Below, piece by piece: positions 49,637-59,228 of a DNA stretch of 64,000 bases. Each line of letters starts with the position of its first letter. The first letter of the stretch is position 1. Below the pieces are notes generated by a model, which was not told where the DNA came from, did no database searches, and worked only from the letters and a program-made list of their open reading frames with translations. This DNA comes from DATCTV01 sp964400685 (GTDB lineage Bacteria > Desulfobacterota > Desulfomonilia > UBA1062). Position numbers and translations under genes: made by a program. The DNA is taken from positions 1 through 64,000 of the forward strand of contig CAYNVT010000002.1 in assembly GCA_964400685.1 (NCBI GenBank), given 5' to 3'.

Positions 49637-49833
49637 TAATAACTAAGATTTTCATGCGTATTGAAATATTATTTTACTAACTGACACTACAAATTTGTCT
49701 AAATAAATCTGATTTTATTCGGAATAATCGCGAAATCAAAAAGATACAATAATATAACATATAGATATTATTATTATTCATGTTGGTATGTATATTGCTT
49801 AAAAGAATATAAAAAAATATGGGGAGCCAAAAG

Positions 49834-50220
49834 GTGAAGAATCTCCTGGTTGTTGATGATGAAGAAAATTATAGGTTTTCTATTCAATTCGCATTGAAAA
49901 AGCATTACCAGATTTTTCTTGCCCGGAATATGGAAGAGGCATTGGAGATCCTGAAGCGAAATGATGTCAAGATAGACATGGCACTGATAGATATACGACT
50001 GGCAGCCGAGGATGATGAAAATATTGATGGTATAAAAATTCTTGAATGGATTCAAATGAATCAGGAAAACATCGATGTGTTTATGATGAGTTCATACAAG
50101 GTATTTGACTATGGTATTAAGGCTTTGAACCTTGGCGCCAGACACTTTTTTGAAAAACCACTAGATATTATATCACTGAAAACAATACTGAATGAAAAGA
50201 GTTCTTCTCATGGGGGATAA
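49834..50220 (+). CDS. Single-domain response regulator (receiver)
   Basis: A 128-residue CheY-like receiver. VVDDEEN supplies the acidic pair, LIDIRL the phospho-acceptor aspartate (about residue 49), MMSS the conserved hydroxyl and FFEKPL the lysine. GTG 49834 is chosen because GGGGAG lies seven bases upstream and gives a canonical short N-terminus; an ATG at 49819 in frame lacks a site. It overlaps the start of the LivH gene and so links a phosphorelay signal to the transporter operon. Confidence 0.85.
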   Translation: MKNLLVVDDEENYRFSIQFALKKHYQIFLARNMEEALEILKRNDVKIDMALIDIRLAAEDDENIDGIKILEWIQMNQENIDVFMMSSYKVFDYGIKALNLGARHFFEKPLDIISLKTILNEKSSSHGG

Positions 50221-51088
50221 CTATCTTCTGCAATTTATTGCAAATGGCTTGATCATGGGCTCTATTTATGCGTTGACGGGTCTTGGTTTTTCATTAGTTT
50301 ACAACACAACCCGTATTTTTCACATTGCATACGCTGCCCTTTTCACTGCGGGCGGGTATGCTTGTTATGTCTGTTCTGCCAAGGGCATCCCTTTTACACT
50401 TTCAATCAGTATTGCAGTAGTGGTCACATCATTTGCAGGTTTTCTAATAGAGAGAGCGGTTTATCGGCCTCTTTTTAAAAAAAATGCTTCTTTGGTCGTA
50501 TATATAATCTCTTCCATTGGCGTTATGGCCCTACTTATAAATCTTATAGCTCTTGTTTGGGGAAATGAAGTGAAAATGCTAACATCCGGCATAAGTAGCG
50601 TTATAAATATTCACGGATTGACCTTTTCGATCATGCAGATTTACCAGTTGATATATTCTATTGTATGCATCATCGCTGTGATGTCTTTAATAAGATATAC
50701 AAAGGCCGGTATTTTTTTACGATCGATGAGGGATGATACGGACCTGGCAATGACTTTCGGATTGGACATTTTCCGAATGCGGTCATATATTTTCATCATA
50801 AGCTCTGCCCTTGTTGGCCTTGCTGGTGGGCTTGTAGGTTATGACGTAGGCATAACCCCTTTTGGAGGTATGGATATTCTACTTATATCCTTGGTAGCCC
50901 TGATAATAGGAGGAATCGGGCATTTCGAAGGGGTTATCCTGGGAGGATTCCTGTTAGGAATCATTCAATCTTTAATCGCATATCAATTGTCGATAAAGTG
51001 GTCCGGAGCAACCGTATTCATAATACTGGTTGTTTTCTTAATTCTCAAACCTCAAGGTTTATTCGGCCGGAAAGCAAGGGAGATTTAA
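50210..51088 (+). CDS. livH: Branched-chain amino-acid-type ABC transporter permease (LivH)
   Basis: A 292-residue integral membrane protein with about eight helices. IANGLIMGSIYALTGLGFSLVYN at the start, a GGLVGYDVGITPFGG segment and GGIGHFEGVILGG near the end are LivH hallmarks. With LivM it forms the membrane channel of a high-affinity uptake system. The start overlaps the receiver gene; ATG 50210 is preferred over 50192 because it fits the family start. The stop overlaps livM by one base (TAATG). Confidence 0.9.
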   Translation: MGDNYLLQFIANGLIMGSIYALTGLGFSLVYNTTRIFHIAYAALFTAGGYACYVCSAKGIPFTLSISIAVVVTSFAGFLIERAVYRPLFKKNASLVVYIISSIGVMALLINLIALVWGNEVKMLTSGISSVINIHGLTFSIMQIYQLIYSIVCIIAVMSLIRYTKAGIFLRSMRDDTDLAMTFGLDIFRMRSYIFIISSALVGLAGGLVGYDVGITPFGGMDILLISLVALIIGGIGHFEGVILGGFLLGIIQSLIAYQLSIKWSGATVFIILVVFLILKPQGLFGRKAREI

Positions 51089-51963
51089 TGAATTATCTTC
51101 TTCATCTGCTGATCATGATGAACATATATTTACCATTGATTCTAGGAATGAACCTTCTTGCAGGCTATTCAAACATGATCTCCATGTGTCAGGGGGCCTT
51201 CTATGGCATAGGGGCTTATATAACGGCAATTGTCATTGTTAAAATGAACTTGGGTTTTATGCCTGCAATATCTCTTGTCTGCCTCGGTGCGATTTTGTTC
51301 AGTCTTGTCATTTCCCTGCCGTCATTGAAGCTGCATGGTGACTATTTTGTTCTTGCAACACTCGCTTTCATGATGGTTACATTTTCGATAATGTATAATT
51401 GGATACCTGTAACTAACGGACCTTATGGAATATCAGGGATTCCAAGACCCACTCTGCTGGGCATCGTCAAGATTGACACGATAGGCGCTTTCGCTCTCTT
51501 ATCATCGATGGTTTCTGTATTAATGGTAATTGTTTTCAGGGCATTGGTTCATTCTCCTTTTGGAAGGGTTCTTCAGGCAATACGTGATGATGAAACACTT
51601 GTGGAAAGTTCAGGGCGGAACATTTTCCATTTCAAAGTATTTGCATTCGCCATCTCGGCAGTCATGTCTGCAATAGCCGGTTTTATGTTTGCTACCTACA
51701 TGACATATATAGATCCTTCCAGTTTCACACTTGATGAGTCAATCTTTATATTGAGTGCTGCGATTATTGGAGGGACAGGAAATATAATCGGTTCAATAGT
51801 AGCTGTCTTATTTATAATATCTATCCCTGAATTGATTAGACTGATCCAGTTCCCTGATGCTATAGCGCCCAATATCAGGCAAATAATATACGGGTTGATT
51901 TTGATCCTGCTCATGTATTTCAGACCAAAAGGCCTCTTGGGAAAGCACGAGTTTGGAAAATGA
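51088..51963 (+). CDS. livM: Branched-chain amino-acid-type ABC transporter permease (LivM)
   Basis: A 291-residue permease with about nine hydrophobic helices. LAGYSNMISMCQGAFYGIGAY near the N-terminus, GPYGISGIPRP in the middle and LQAIRDDETLVESSGRN plus the final RPKGLLG are the family's signature blocks. It pairs with LivH. ATG 51088 follows AAGGGAG and shares one base with the livH stop. Its own stop overlaps livG (ATGA), so all four cytoplasmic and membrane genes are coupled. Confidence 0.9.
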   Translation: MNYLLHLLIMMNIYLPLILGMNLLAGYSNMISMCQGAFYGIGAYITAIVIVKMNLGFMPAISLVCLGAILFSLVISLPSLKLHGDYFVLATLAFMMVTFSIMYNWIPVTNGPYGISGIPRPTLLGIVKIDTIGAFALLSSMVSVLMVIVFRALVHSPFGRVLQAIRDDETLVESSGRNIFHFKVFAFAISAVMSAIAGFMFATYMTYIDPSSFTLDESIFILSAAIIGGTGNIIGSIVAVLFIISIPELIRLIQFPDAIAPNIRQIIYGLILILLMYFRPKGLLGKHEFGK

Positions 51964-52940
51964 AAGGGGAAACCATTCTCGAAATCAATGATATTTCCAA
52001 AAGGTTCTTTGGAATGAAGCCGGAAGAATCCTTCTGGGTCTTGAATGAGATAGATATAAGCATACGACGGGGTAAAATAAGCGCCCTTATCGGATCTAAC
52101 GGCGCTGGAAAAACAACACTTTTCAACATCATATCAGGGTTTCTGCACCCTGACGCCGGAAGCATTGTTTTTTTTAATTCAGCAGGTGATTCCCATTGCT
52201 TTGTCAATGCATCAGACAATAAATCAAAACGTTCTTTGTCTATTCCTCCTCACAGGATTGCAGCTCTCGGAATCGGCAGACTATTCCAGGATGTAAAAAT
52301 GTATCCCCATTTAAGTCTGATTGAAAATATAATCATGGGTTCACAAAACAGACTTGGGGAATACCCTTTTTCTTATTATAAGAAAAAAAATAGAAAAATT
52401 GAATATGAAAGATTACATAAGGCTATTCGCATTGCAGATCAAGTCATGGGTGATTCCTTATCTGAAGAAATACCAGATTTACAACCAACTCAAAGCATAC
52501 AGCATAAGCCCAAGTTCTGGCCTTATAATAAATACATCACATGGAAGAATAGCTATAATAACTATGGTGACATATTTGTGAATCCTATTTTCAGCTCTAT
52601 TCACAATGATGTACTTTTGAGAAACGCCGGTGAATTTTCTTTCGGCCAGCAACGACTAATTGCACTGGCAGGCCTGTTCATGGGGGAATACGATCTGCTT
52701 CTTCTCGACGAACCGACCGCGGGAGTTAATCCAAAGATAATCAACAAAATATTGAAAATGATACGGCATTATGTTGATGCATTCGGAAAAACCGTTATCA
52801 TGATTGAGCATAACATGGAAGCTGTGCTTCAAATCGCAGATGACTGCTATTTCATGGATGACGGGTATATTAAACATTTCGGTTCTCCGGCAGATATATT
52901 GGGAAACCCAAAAGTCAGGAGAGAATATCTTGGAGTCTGA
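51960..52940 (+). CDS. livG: ABC transporter ATPase (LivG), with insertion
   Basis: A 326-residue ATPase with Walker A GSNGAGKT (about 43-50), Q loop (about 107), signature FSFGQQR (about 226-232), LLLLDEPTAG (Walker B, about 247-256) and a switch histidine (EHNM). Between the Q loop and the signature the protein is about 40 residues longer than usual LivG (Lys/Tyr-rich insert at about 130-210). The insert may contact a regulator such as the neighbouring receiver. It starts in an ATGA overlap with livM. Confidence 0.88.
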   Translation: MKGETILEINDISKRFFGMKPEESFWVLNEIDISIRRGKISALIGSNGAGKTTLFNIISGFLHPDAGSIVFFNSAGDSHCFVNASDNKSKRSLSIPPHRIAALGIGRLFQDVKMYPHLSLIENIIMGSQNRLGEYPFSYYKKKNRKIEYERLHKAIRIADQVMGDSLSEEIPDLQPTQSIQHKPKFWPYNKYITWKNSYNNYGDIFVNPIFSSIHNDVLLRNAGEFSFGQQRLIALAGLFMGEYDLLLLDEPTAGVNPKIINKILKMIRHYVDAFGKTVIMIEHNMEAVLQIADDCYFMDDGYIKHFGSPADILGNPKVRREYLGV

Positions 52941-52941
52941 A

Positions 52942-53703
52942 ATGAATGCCATGGAGATTACTGGACTGACAGTTGGTTACAACAAGCGCTCAGTACTGAA
53001 GGAGCTCAACCTAAACGTTGAACAGGGTAAAATGATAGCGATTGTTGGACAGAACGGCGCTGGAAAATCAACGTTTATAAAATCTGTAATGGGATTTGTT
53101 CGGCCTTCATATGGCGTTATTAAACTCTTTGGAGAGGATTTAACATCTGGACAGGTAAAAGATAAAATCAAAAAAGGAATCTATTACTTTATGCAGGGTG
53201 GGAAAATATTCCCTTCACTAACAGTTATGGAAAATCTGCTTTTTGCAGGTCACACCATTGATAAAAATAATCTGGAATTAAGGATAAATGCAATTCTCAA
53301 ACTAATTTTTTCTGATAGTGAACAGGAAACAATCCAGGATGGGAAAACCACAAAGGCGCAGTTTTTGAAAAAAAATGCAACAACCTTGAGCGGCGGAGAA
53401 AGACACAAGTTAGCAATTGCCATGGTGCTTTTAAATTATCCAAGGATGTTGCTTCTTGATGAACCTTCTGCGGGTCTTGCTCCGCAGGATGCAAAGAAAA
53501 TGTACGATATCCTGAATTCTTACAGAACTGAGCGTCAGATGACAATTATTCTGGTCGAACAGAATGTCAAGCTTGCTGCTGAAAACAGCGACGAGATGCA
53601 TCTTTTAATGGGTGGCAGTATTTTACGATCAGTGAGTTGTACAGAACTGAAGTCTTATGACGGTAATATTGACATGCAGAAACTGGATAAATTCTTCTTT
53701 TAA
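52942..53703 (+). CDS. livF: ABC transporter ATPase (LivF)
   Basis: A 253-residue ATPase with Walker A GQNGAGKS (about 36-43), signature LSGGERHKL (about 150-158), Walker B LLLDEPSAGL and a switch EQNV. This is the normal LivF layout, with a Lys/Thr-rich stretch just before the signature that is slightly longer than usual. ATG 52942 follows GGAG by eight bases and begins right after the livG stop. It couples ATP hydrolysis to LivHM-mediated transport. Confidence 0.9.
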   Translation: MNAMEITGLTVGYNKRSVLKELNLNVEQGKMIAIVGQNGAGKSTFIKSVMGFVRPSYGVIKLFGEDLTSGQVKDKIKKGIYYFMQGGKIFPSLTVMENLLFAGHTIDKNNLELRINAILKLIFSDSEQETIQDGKTTKAQFLKKNATTLSGGERHKLAIAMVLLNYPRMLLLDEPSAGLAPQDAKKMYDILNSYRTERQMTIILVEQNVKLAAENSDEMHLLMGGSILRSVSCTELKSYDGNIDMQKLDKFFF

Positions 53704-53712
53704 CGGAGCTAT

Positions 53713-55029
53713 ATGAGAATATTATTAGTAAACCCTTATTCATCCTATAAAGCATCTGGAATGAGGTTCCAGTTGCCGAACCCTGCTTTAGCTTCATTAA
53801 CTGCCGTATTGAAGGAGGCAGGATTTTTATTGGATTTGTGCGATTTTAATATTTTTGAAAATCCAATGATCGGTCACATTGAGAACTATCTTGAAGATAA
53901 TAATTATTGTGCGGTTGGGATAAGTGTTAGTATCGATACGCTGGAATTCACATCTGGGATTATCAGAAAAATAAAGAAAATAAATCCCGATTTGCCTGTA
54001 GTTATCGGTGGAGTACCCCTTAAATATCAACCTGAGCTGTGGATGAATGAGACAGGAGCCGATATTGGGGTTATTGGTGAGGGTGAACAGACTGCACCTG
54101 AATTATTTACTGCGCTACATAACAAAGTGAACATATCGAACATAAATGGTATTATTTATAAAGAGGACAATCAATTATTAGTAACTCCGCAGAGATTGAT
54201 TTTAACTAGTTTGAACTGCCTGCCGATTTCAGATTATTCACTCTTCGATTTGAAGTCATATTTTTCCAGTCAGTTCAGCAGGTGGTTATTTAATAATCTG
54301 AAAGGTTTTTATGTCATGACTTCAAGAGGGTGTGTGTATAACTGCCATTTCTGCTCCTCTATAGGAGGCATAAGGGCACTGACATCCGAGAGGGTAGCGC
54401 AGGAAGTATCCATGATTGTCGAAAAATACAAGCTTGAGTCTGTTTTTTTGCGTGATGACATTTTTACATACGATCAGAAAAGGGTGTATGAAATTTCAGA
54501 AAAACTAGGAGAGATGAATATACAATGGTTATGCATGTCCCGGCCCAACCTGTTATGTAGGGCAGGTGATAAAGACCTCATTATGTATATGGCAAAAAAC
54601 GATTGTCGAACAATAATGATGGGTATTGAGAGTTATAATCAGGATATTCTTGATAGAAACATGAAAAAAATTAATGTGGATGATATTGACAGGGCAATTG
54701 ATAATTGCCAGTCTGCCGGAATTCGTGTAATTGGCTTCATACTTTTTGGGCTGCCGGGAGAAACAGAAGAAACCATCAGGAACACGCTTGAATTCATAAA
54801 GAAAACCAATATTGATGTATCAGCAAACATACTGCAACCTCTTCCAGGTTCAAAGATTTATGAAGATGCCATAATTTCCGGGAAGATAAAAAATGAAGTT
54901 CAATATCTGAAGGATTTTCATTTGTTTTGGGACAGGGAAGGGGAATATCTGCCTGTAAACATGACATTCCTTCCGGATAATGTTATTTTAAATGCAGCAA
55001 ATGAAGCTCAATGCTTTAAAAATAAATAA
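53713..55029 (+). CDS. B12-binding radical SAM enzyme
   Basis: A 438-residue protein. The N-terminal cobalamin-binding-like fold (about 1-140) starts with MRILLVNPYSS and has IGVIGEGE; the radical SAM core (about 195-400) has the cluster motif SRGCVYNCHFC. Cys residues at about 206, 210 and 213 would bind the 4Fe-4S cluster. Such enzymes methylate or rearrange unreactive carbon or phosphorus centres. It lies inside the Liv operon (9-17 base gaps), so it may process the transported ligand or a signal molecule. ATP-grasp or other partner enzymes are absent. Confidence 0.88.
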   Translation: MRILLVNPYSSYKASGMRFQLPNPALASLTAVLKEAGFLLDLCDFNIFENPMIGHIENYLEDNNYCAVGISVSIDTLEFTSGIIRKIKKINPDLPVVIGGVPLKYQPELWMNETGADIGVIGEGEQTAPELFTALHNKVNISNINGIIYKEDNQLLVTPQRLILTSLNCLPISDYSLFDLKSYFSSQFSRWLFNNLKGFYVMTSRGCVYNCHFCSSIGGIRALTSERVAQEVSMIVEKYKLESVFLRDDIFTYDQKRVYEISEKLGEMNIQWLCMSRPNLLCRAGDKDLIMYMAKNDCRTIMMGIESYNQDILDRNMKKINVDDIDRAIDNCQSAGIRVIGFILFGLPGETEETIRNTLEFIKKTNIDVSANILQPLPGSKIYEDAIISGKIKNEVQYLKDFHLFWDREGEYLPVNMTFLPDNVILNAANEAQCFKNK

Positions 55030-55046
55030 AAATAAGAGGTGTAGCA

Positions 55047-56147
55047 ATGGAAAACAAATTAAAAAAAATCATGTTCTTACTTTTAATATGTACAGTCATG
55101 ATCATTTCCTGTAGTGGCGGTCAGAAAAAGGATAACACAGTCAAGCTGGGGGCAATAATTCCATTGACTGGTCCAATTGCTCCTATTGGCGAGTTAATGA
55201 AAAGCGGTCTCGAACTTGCCAAAGAGGAAATCAATTCACAAAGCGCGCAAACGGGCTTAAAGGTAGAAATTGTTTACGGTGATAACAAAGGTTTGCCAAA
55301 AGATGCTGTTTCTCAAATTCAAAAACAGATAAGCATTGATAAAATAAAATATTTCATTGTGAGTCCTACTCCTGCCTGCATGGCTGTTGCCCCTATCGTT
55401 GACAAGGAAAAGGTCATAATGTTTGCCGGTTCGCTGCACCCTTATATTACAGAGCAGAGTAAATATATTTACCGAACGACCGTAAGTAATGCCGAAGTTG
55501 ATGAATTGATAGCCAGGTATGCAGAAAAGAATAATTTTAAAAATATTGCTGTCATCTACGTGGAGGATGACTTTGGTCAATCATCACTGCAATACTTTAA
55601 AAAGGTTTTCAAAGGTAATGTTATAGCAGAAGAACCATACAGCGAAAAAGACAGTGATTTCAGGGAACAGATATTAAAGATTAAAAAGGCAAATCCTGAT
55701 GCAATTTTAACTTATGGTTATGGTACTGCTTATCCGATTATTTTAAAACAAATGGTGGAATACAATATAAATTTGCCAATCCTATCTGATACATCTATGG
55801 CCAACCCTCCGGTTCAGGCAGTAATAAACCAATTGCCACAGGCTTTTACAGACAGAATAGTGTTTGCAGCGCCTCTGTTCAGCAAGAGGTTTGTTGAACT
55901 TACAAGAGAGAAATTTTCCAAAGAGGCGAATTTGAATTATGCTTTTACTTATGATTTTGTTAAAATTGTTTCACAAGCCATTGAAAAAAATGGCAATGAT
56001 GTCGAAAAAGTAAGGCAATACATTAATAATTTGAAAGATTTTACAGGCGCTGCAGAAAAGATCACTTTCCTGCCGAACAGAGACACTCGATCTGCTGTAA
56101 GACTTATGAAAATGAAGAATGGAAAGATCGTGGAGTTGGATTCTTGA
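55047..56147 (+). CDS. livK: Substrate-binding lipoprotein of the Liv transporter (LivK-like)
   Basis: A 366-residue protein with a signal peptide and lipobox IISC (Cys22). Next comes the periplasmic-binding fold of the LivK/receptor family: LGAIIPLTGPIAPIGELMKSGLELA, a Y-x-I-V-S-P strand, then a second lobe with AVIYVEDDFGQSS. Lipidation of a LivK protein suggests attachment to the outer face of the inner membrane. It could deliver ligand to LivHMGF or signal ligand state to the kinase-like protein encoded after the hairpin. Confidence 0.88.
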   Translation: MENKLKKIMFLLLICTVMIISCSGGQKKDNTVKLGAIIPLTGPIAPIGELMKSGLELAKEEINSQSAQTGLKVEIVYGDNKGLPKDAVSQIQKQISIDKIKYFIVSPTPACMAVAPIVDKEKVIMFAGSLHPYITEQSKYIYRTTVSNAEVDELIARYAEKNNFKNIAVIYVEDDFGQSSLQYFKKVFKGNVIAEEPYSEKDSDFREQILKIKKANPDAILTYGYGTAYPIILKQMVEYNINLPILSDTSMANPPVQAVINQLPQAFTDRIVFAAPLFSKRFVELTREKFSKEANLNYAFTYDFVKIVSQAIEKNGNDVEKVRQYINNLKDFTGAAEKITFLPNRDTRSAVRLMKMKNGKIVELDS

Positions 56148-56171
56148 TAAGATATTTTTATTGATGCCTGT

Positions 56172-56202
56172 CAAGAGCTCATCCATAAAAGATGAGCTCT
56201 TG
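56172..56202 (+). terminator. Perfect 12-bp hairpin, possible attenuator or terminator
   Basis: CAAGAGCTCATC (56172-56183) and GATGAGCTCTTG (56191-56202) pair perfectly around a seven-base loop. No run of T follows, so it may stabilise the upstream mRNA or act as a partial terminator between the transporter and kinase genes. Confidence 0.6.
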
Positions 56203-56247
56203 AAATATAACTGCAGCTTGGATAACTATTATGGAGGTTAGTTGAAT

Positions 56248-59214
56248 ATGAATATTAATGATAGCCAGAATAAGGTTATAAATACGCTATTTTTCGATTC
56301 AAAATATCTGGAGGAATCTATTAATAATAACAGTATTTCTAGATATCTTAAGGAACGCCTAGAAATCAAAAAAATATTTGGAATAAATTATAGTCTTAAG
56401 AGTTTGTTAAATGATTTTACTAAAACTGATGACACAGATTCTGAAAAAACTAATAATCAAATTACTGGGACTATTTCTTTTTATGATTCTTCCATAAAAA
56501 AATGGATAGATAGTTATATCCTTGAGTTTGGATTATCATCTGCCATGAGTGTGGTACTGAAACAATTCAAATCTTTTATCGCTGGGAAAGATTGTTATTC
56601 GTTAACGGAAATGCTCATTGATCCACGCAAAGACAATGATCATCTCGTAGAAAAAGAAATTAAAACATGTAAGTTTGTGAAAACAGATGAAGAAGAATTT
56701 GGTATTAGATACCATTTATATTCAAGAGATTCTAATGAGTTTGAATTTGAACATGATGGAAAAAATGTTATTAAAATCAAATGTGATTGTAACGAATACA
56801 AATGCAATGAAAGGAAGTGTCCATGTTTTAATAAAGATAACTGTATTAAGTTACCCGATATACAAAGTTGCCTGAATAGAATAATGGTTAAATTCGATGG
56901 AGATTATAAGACAATTGACTTTTTAAAAAACATGACAGAAGAAAATGAAGATCGGTATAAAAACCTCTTCAAAATCCTGTATATTCAACATAAGGTATTT
57001 AAATGGAAATATCTTTACTGTTTTGTAGCAACCTCTGATATTCCTGCAGGTGTTATTTATATTTACTCGCGAAATAGACTTGAATCGGTAGAAATAAATT
57101 TCTTCCAGATCCTTGCAAATCAATTATTCCTGCAGTTTGCACAGGGTGTAACTGTTGCAAAAATTAAAAATGATACAATAAAATCAGCAATTACTTCTAT
57201 CCTGGTAGATTCGTTTGCTCACAACATAGCCGCGCACAGCCTTTCTGCTCTTTCCTGGTATTATGCGAACAAATCAGAAAAAGAAGTGAAGGCGATACAA
57301 AACTTAAAGAAGATTATTGATAATGATATAGAACAAGATGAACAATGGTTGAAAAATATAAATATTGAGATAGAAAAATATACGGCATTGGATAAGGATA
57401 TAGCACATCTACTCAGATATATCAGGAACAAAGCTGCTTTCTGGAGCGGTGTCACACGTGATTTTGCCTGCGGCGGTGAGATTAAAACATGGTATGAGGT
57501 TATCAGCGAATTCATTGCAAATCCGCTATTCTTGGGCACCATTGCCCATTCTGAAGGCGTTAACATAGTAAAAATCAATGTTAAATATAAAGATTCAAAA
57601 AATATGGAGGGGCAAGGAAGCGAAGAGATCGACTTGTCAGCCCTTATAAAGGAAGATAAAGATAGACAATATAAATCAATACTGGCCAAGGATAAAATTA
57701 TCCTGGAAGATATTAAGGATGTTCTTGACTCAGAGGAGTTTAGTGTATTCCTTCCAAATGGTATTGTAGGTCGTCATGCACTATTTACAATATTTGAAAA
57801 CACTCTGCGTAATTTTAAGCACGCGATTGATAAAACTCAACCTGTTGATTTCAATGTTTTAATCGAACCATCAACTGAGGAAAAATTTCAAGAAAAGCAG
57901 TTTAAAGTAACTGTATGGCTGGGCAATAAGTCAAAGATTATGGAAACAAAGACTAAAGACGGAAAAAGTAAGCTGATAAAAGTTGAAGATGAGTTAAGAC
58001 GGATAGAAGAACAATCAGTTACCATGGAGTCAGGCTCTCCGCGTATGGGTGGTAGCTCACAGGACAAGATATGCGCGTCAATGCTTTATACCAATACATT
58101 CAGTAAAGTGCACATGAAGCGAAAAGACGCTCCTTGGATAAAATCTAATGTCGAAGAAGATCAAACATGTAAAGAAAAAGGGGAAATTAAAAAATCATTT
58201 TCAATCTGGAAAGGTGAAATATTTAAAGTATTTAAAGAAATTAAAAGTATAGGTAATGAAGATAATGAAAATGCAAGCCGTTTCAAGTTCGCAATTGTTC
58301 CAGAAAGTACTGAAGAAAAAGAGGAGATTTTTTCCAAGCTGGCAGATCAAGGTGTTATTAGAATCCTGGAATTGCGAGTGAATGCTGCCAGTATAATAGA
58401 AAATGACGGAATTTATAAGCGTTGGAATGGAAGTTGGATTCGTGGAATAAAATCAATTTGTTTGTGTTTTGGGGATACCCCATTATTTATTATGGATAAC
58501 AATTTGGCAATTAGAAAACTTAATACAACTGATCTAGAATACAGTAATCTTAGACAAATAATAAAAGATAATAAAACCATAGACGGAATAAAGATTATAA
58601 AATTCAAGCATGGGAAAGATGACGAAATAGAGAAAAAAGATCAAATTGACCACAGAGGTCAGTGTATATTAGGACAGAAATATTTCCCAAGATTTAGTAG
58701 AGGATGTCCTGACTGGGATACAAATAAAACCTCCTCCTTCGAGCAGCAGGATTTTATCGAAGCATTGCTTACAAGGATAAAGATATATGACAATCGCATA
58801 TTTAATCGAGCATTTGAAAATGGAAAATTGGAATTATTCAAAGAGCATTTATTTTTAGATATTTGTGCTGAAGAAAATAAAGAAGGTAAGCCTGAGCTCA
58901 AAATAGATGAAAACATAAATTTTCTTGTTGTTCACCTCAGTATGATCGAGGCTATGGGTTATACTGAAGATAAATTTAACGAATTTATTGAAAGAGAAGT
59001 AGTAGAAAAAAAATATTTTAAAGACCATTTCAGGCTTGTTATAACAACAGGAAGAGGAAGATCTGAATGGAATAGAAATATCAAGCCCGAATATCAAAAA
59101 TACATAATATTCAGACCGCCGGAATCATTGATGACGGGTATTGAGGATGGCCTGATACTTAAAGATGATTTTCAGGTGAAATATAACCTGGTTAAAATAC
59201 TATTTGGCTCTTAG
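56248..59214 (+). CDS. Large divergent histidine-kinase-like protein
   Basis: A 988-residue soluble protein. A Cys cluster lies at about 175-200 (CDCNEYKCNERKCPCF). An H box-like FAHNIAAHSLSALSWYY (about 325-341) carries possible phospho-acceptor histidines. An ATPase-like part has an N box variant GRHALFTIFENTLRNFKHA (about 509-527) and a MGGSSQDKICAS G-box-like segment (about 600). The last 330 residues are unknown. The pattern is that of a diverged GHKL kinase with long insertions. ATG 56248 lies ten bases after GGAGG; TTG 56242 is the alternative. Downstream response regulators make it the likely kinase of this operon. Confidence 0.6.
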   Translation: MNINDSQNKVINTLFFDSKYLEESINNNSISRYLKERLEIKKIFGINYSLKSLLNDFTKTDDTDSEKTNNQITGTISFYDSSIKKWIDSYILEFGLSSAMSVVLKQFKSFIAGKDCYSLTEMLIDPRKDNDHLVEKEIKTCKFVKTDEEEFGIRYHLYSRDSNEFEFEHDGKNVIKIKCDCNEYKCNERKCPCFNKDNCIKLPDIQSCLNRIMVKFDGDYKTIDFLKNMTEENEDRYKNLFKILYIQHKVFKWKYLYCFVATSDIPAGVIYIYSRNRLESVEINFFQILANQLFLQFAQGVTVAKIKNDTIKSAITSILVDSFAHNIAAHSLSALSWYYANKSEKEVKAIQNLKKIIDNDIEQDEQWLKNINIEIEKYTALDKDIAHLLRYIRNKAAFWSGVTRDFACGGEIKTWYEVISEFIANPLFLGTIAHSEGVNIVKINVKYKDSKNMEGQGSEEIDLSALIKEDKDRQYKSILAKDKIILEDIKDVLDSEEFSVFLPNGIVGRHALFTIFENTLRNFKHAIDKTQPVDFNVLIEPSTEEKFQEKQFKVTVWLGNKSKIMETKTKDGKSKLIKVEDELRRIEEQSVTMESGSPRMGGSSQDKICASMLYTNTFSKVHMKRKDAPWIKSNVEEDQTCKEKGEIKKSFSIWKGEIFKVFKEIKSIGNEDNENASRFKFAIVPESTEEKEEIFSKLADQGVIRILELRVNAASIIENDGIYKRWNGSWIRGIKSICLCFGDTPLFIMDNNLAIRKLNTTDLEYSNLRQIIKDNKTIDGIKIIKFKHGKDDEIEKKDQIDHRGQCILGQKYFPRFSRGCPDWDTNKTSSFEQQDFIEALLTRIKIYDNRIFNRAFENGKLELFKEHLFLDICAEENKEGKPELKIDENINFLVVHLSMIEAMGYTEDKFNEFIEREVVEKKYFKDHFRLVITTGRGRSEWNRNIKPEYQKYIIFRPPESLMTGIEDGLILKDDFQVKYNLVKILFGS

Positions 59215-59228
59215 GAGGAGACATTATA

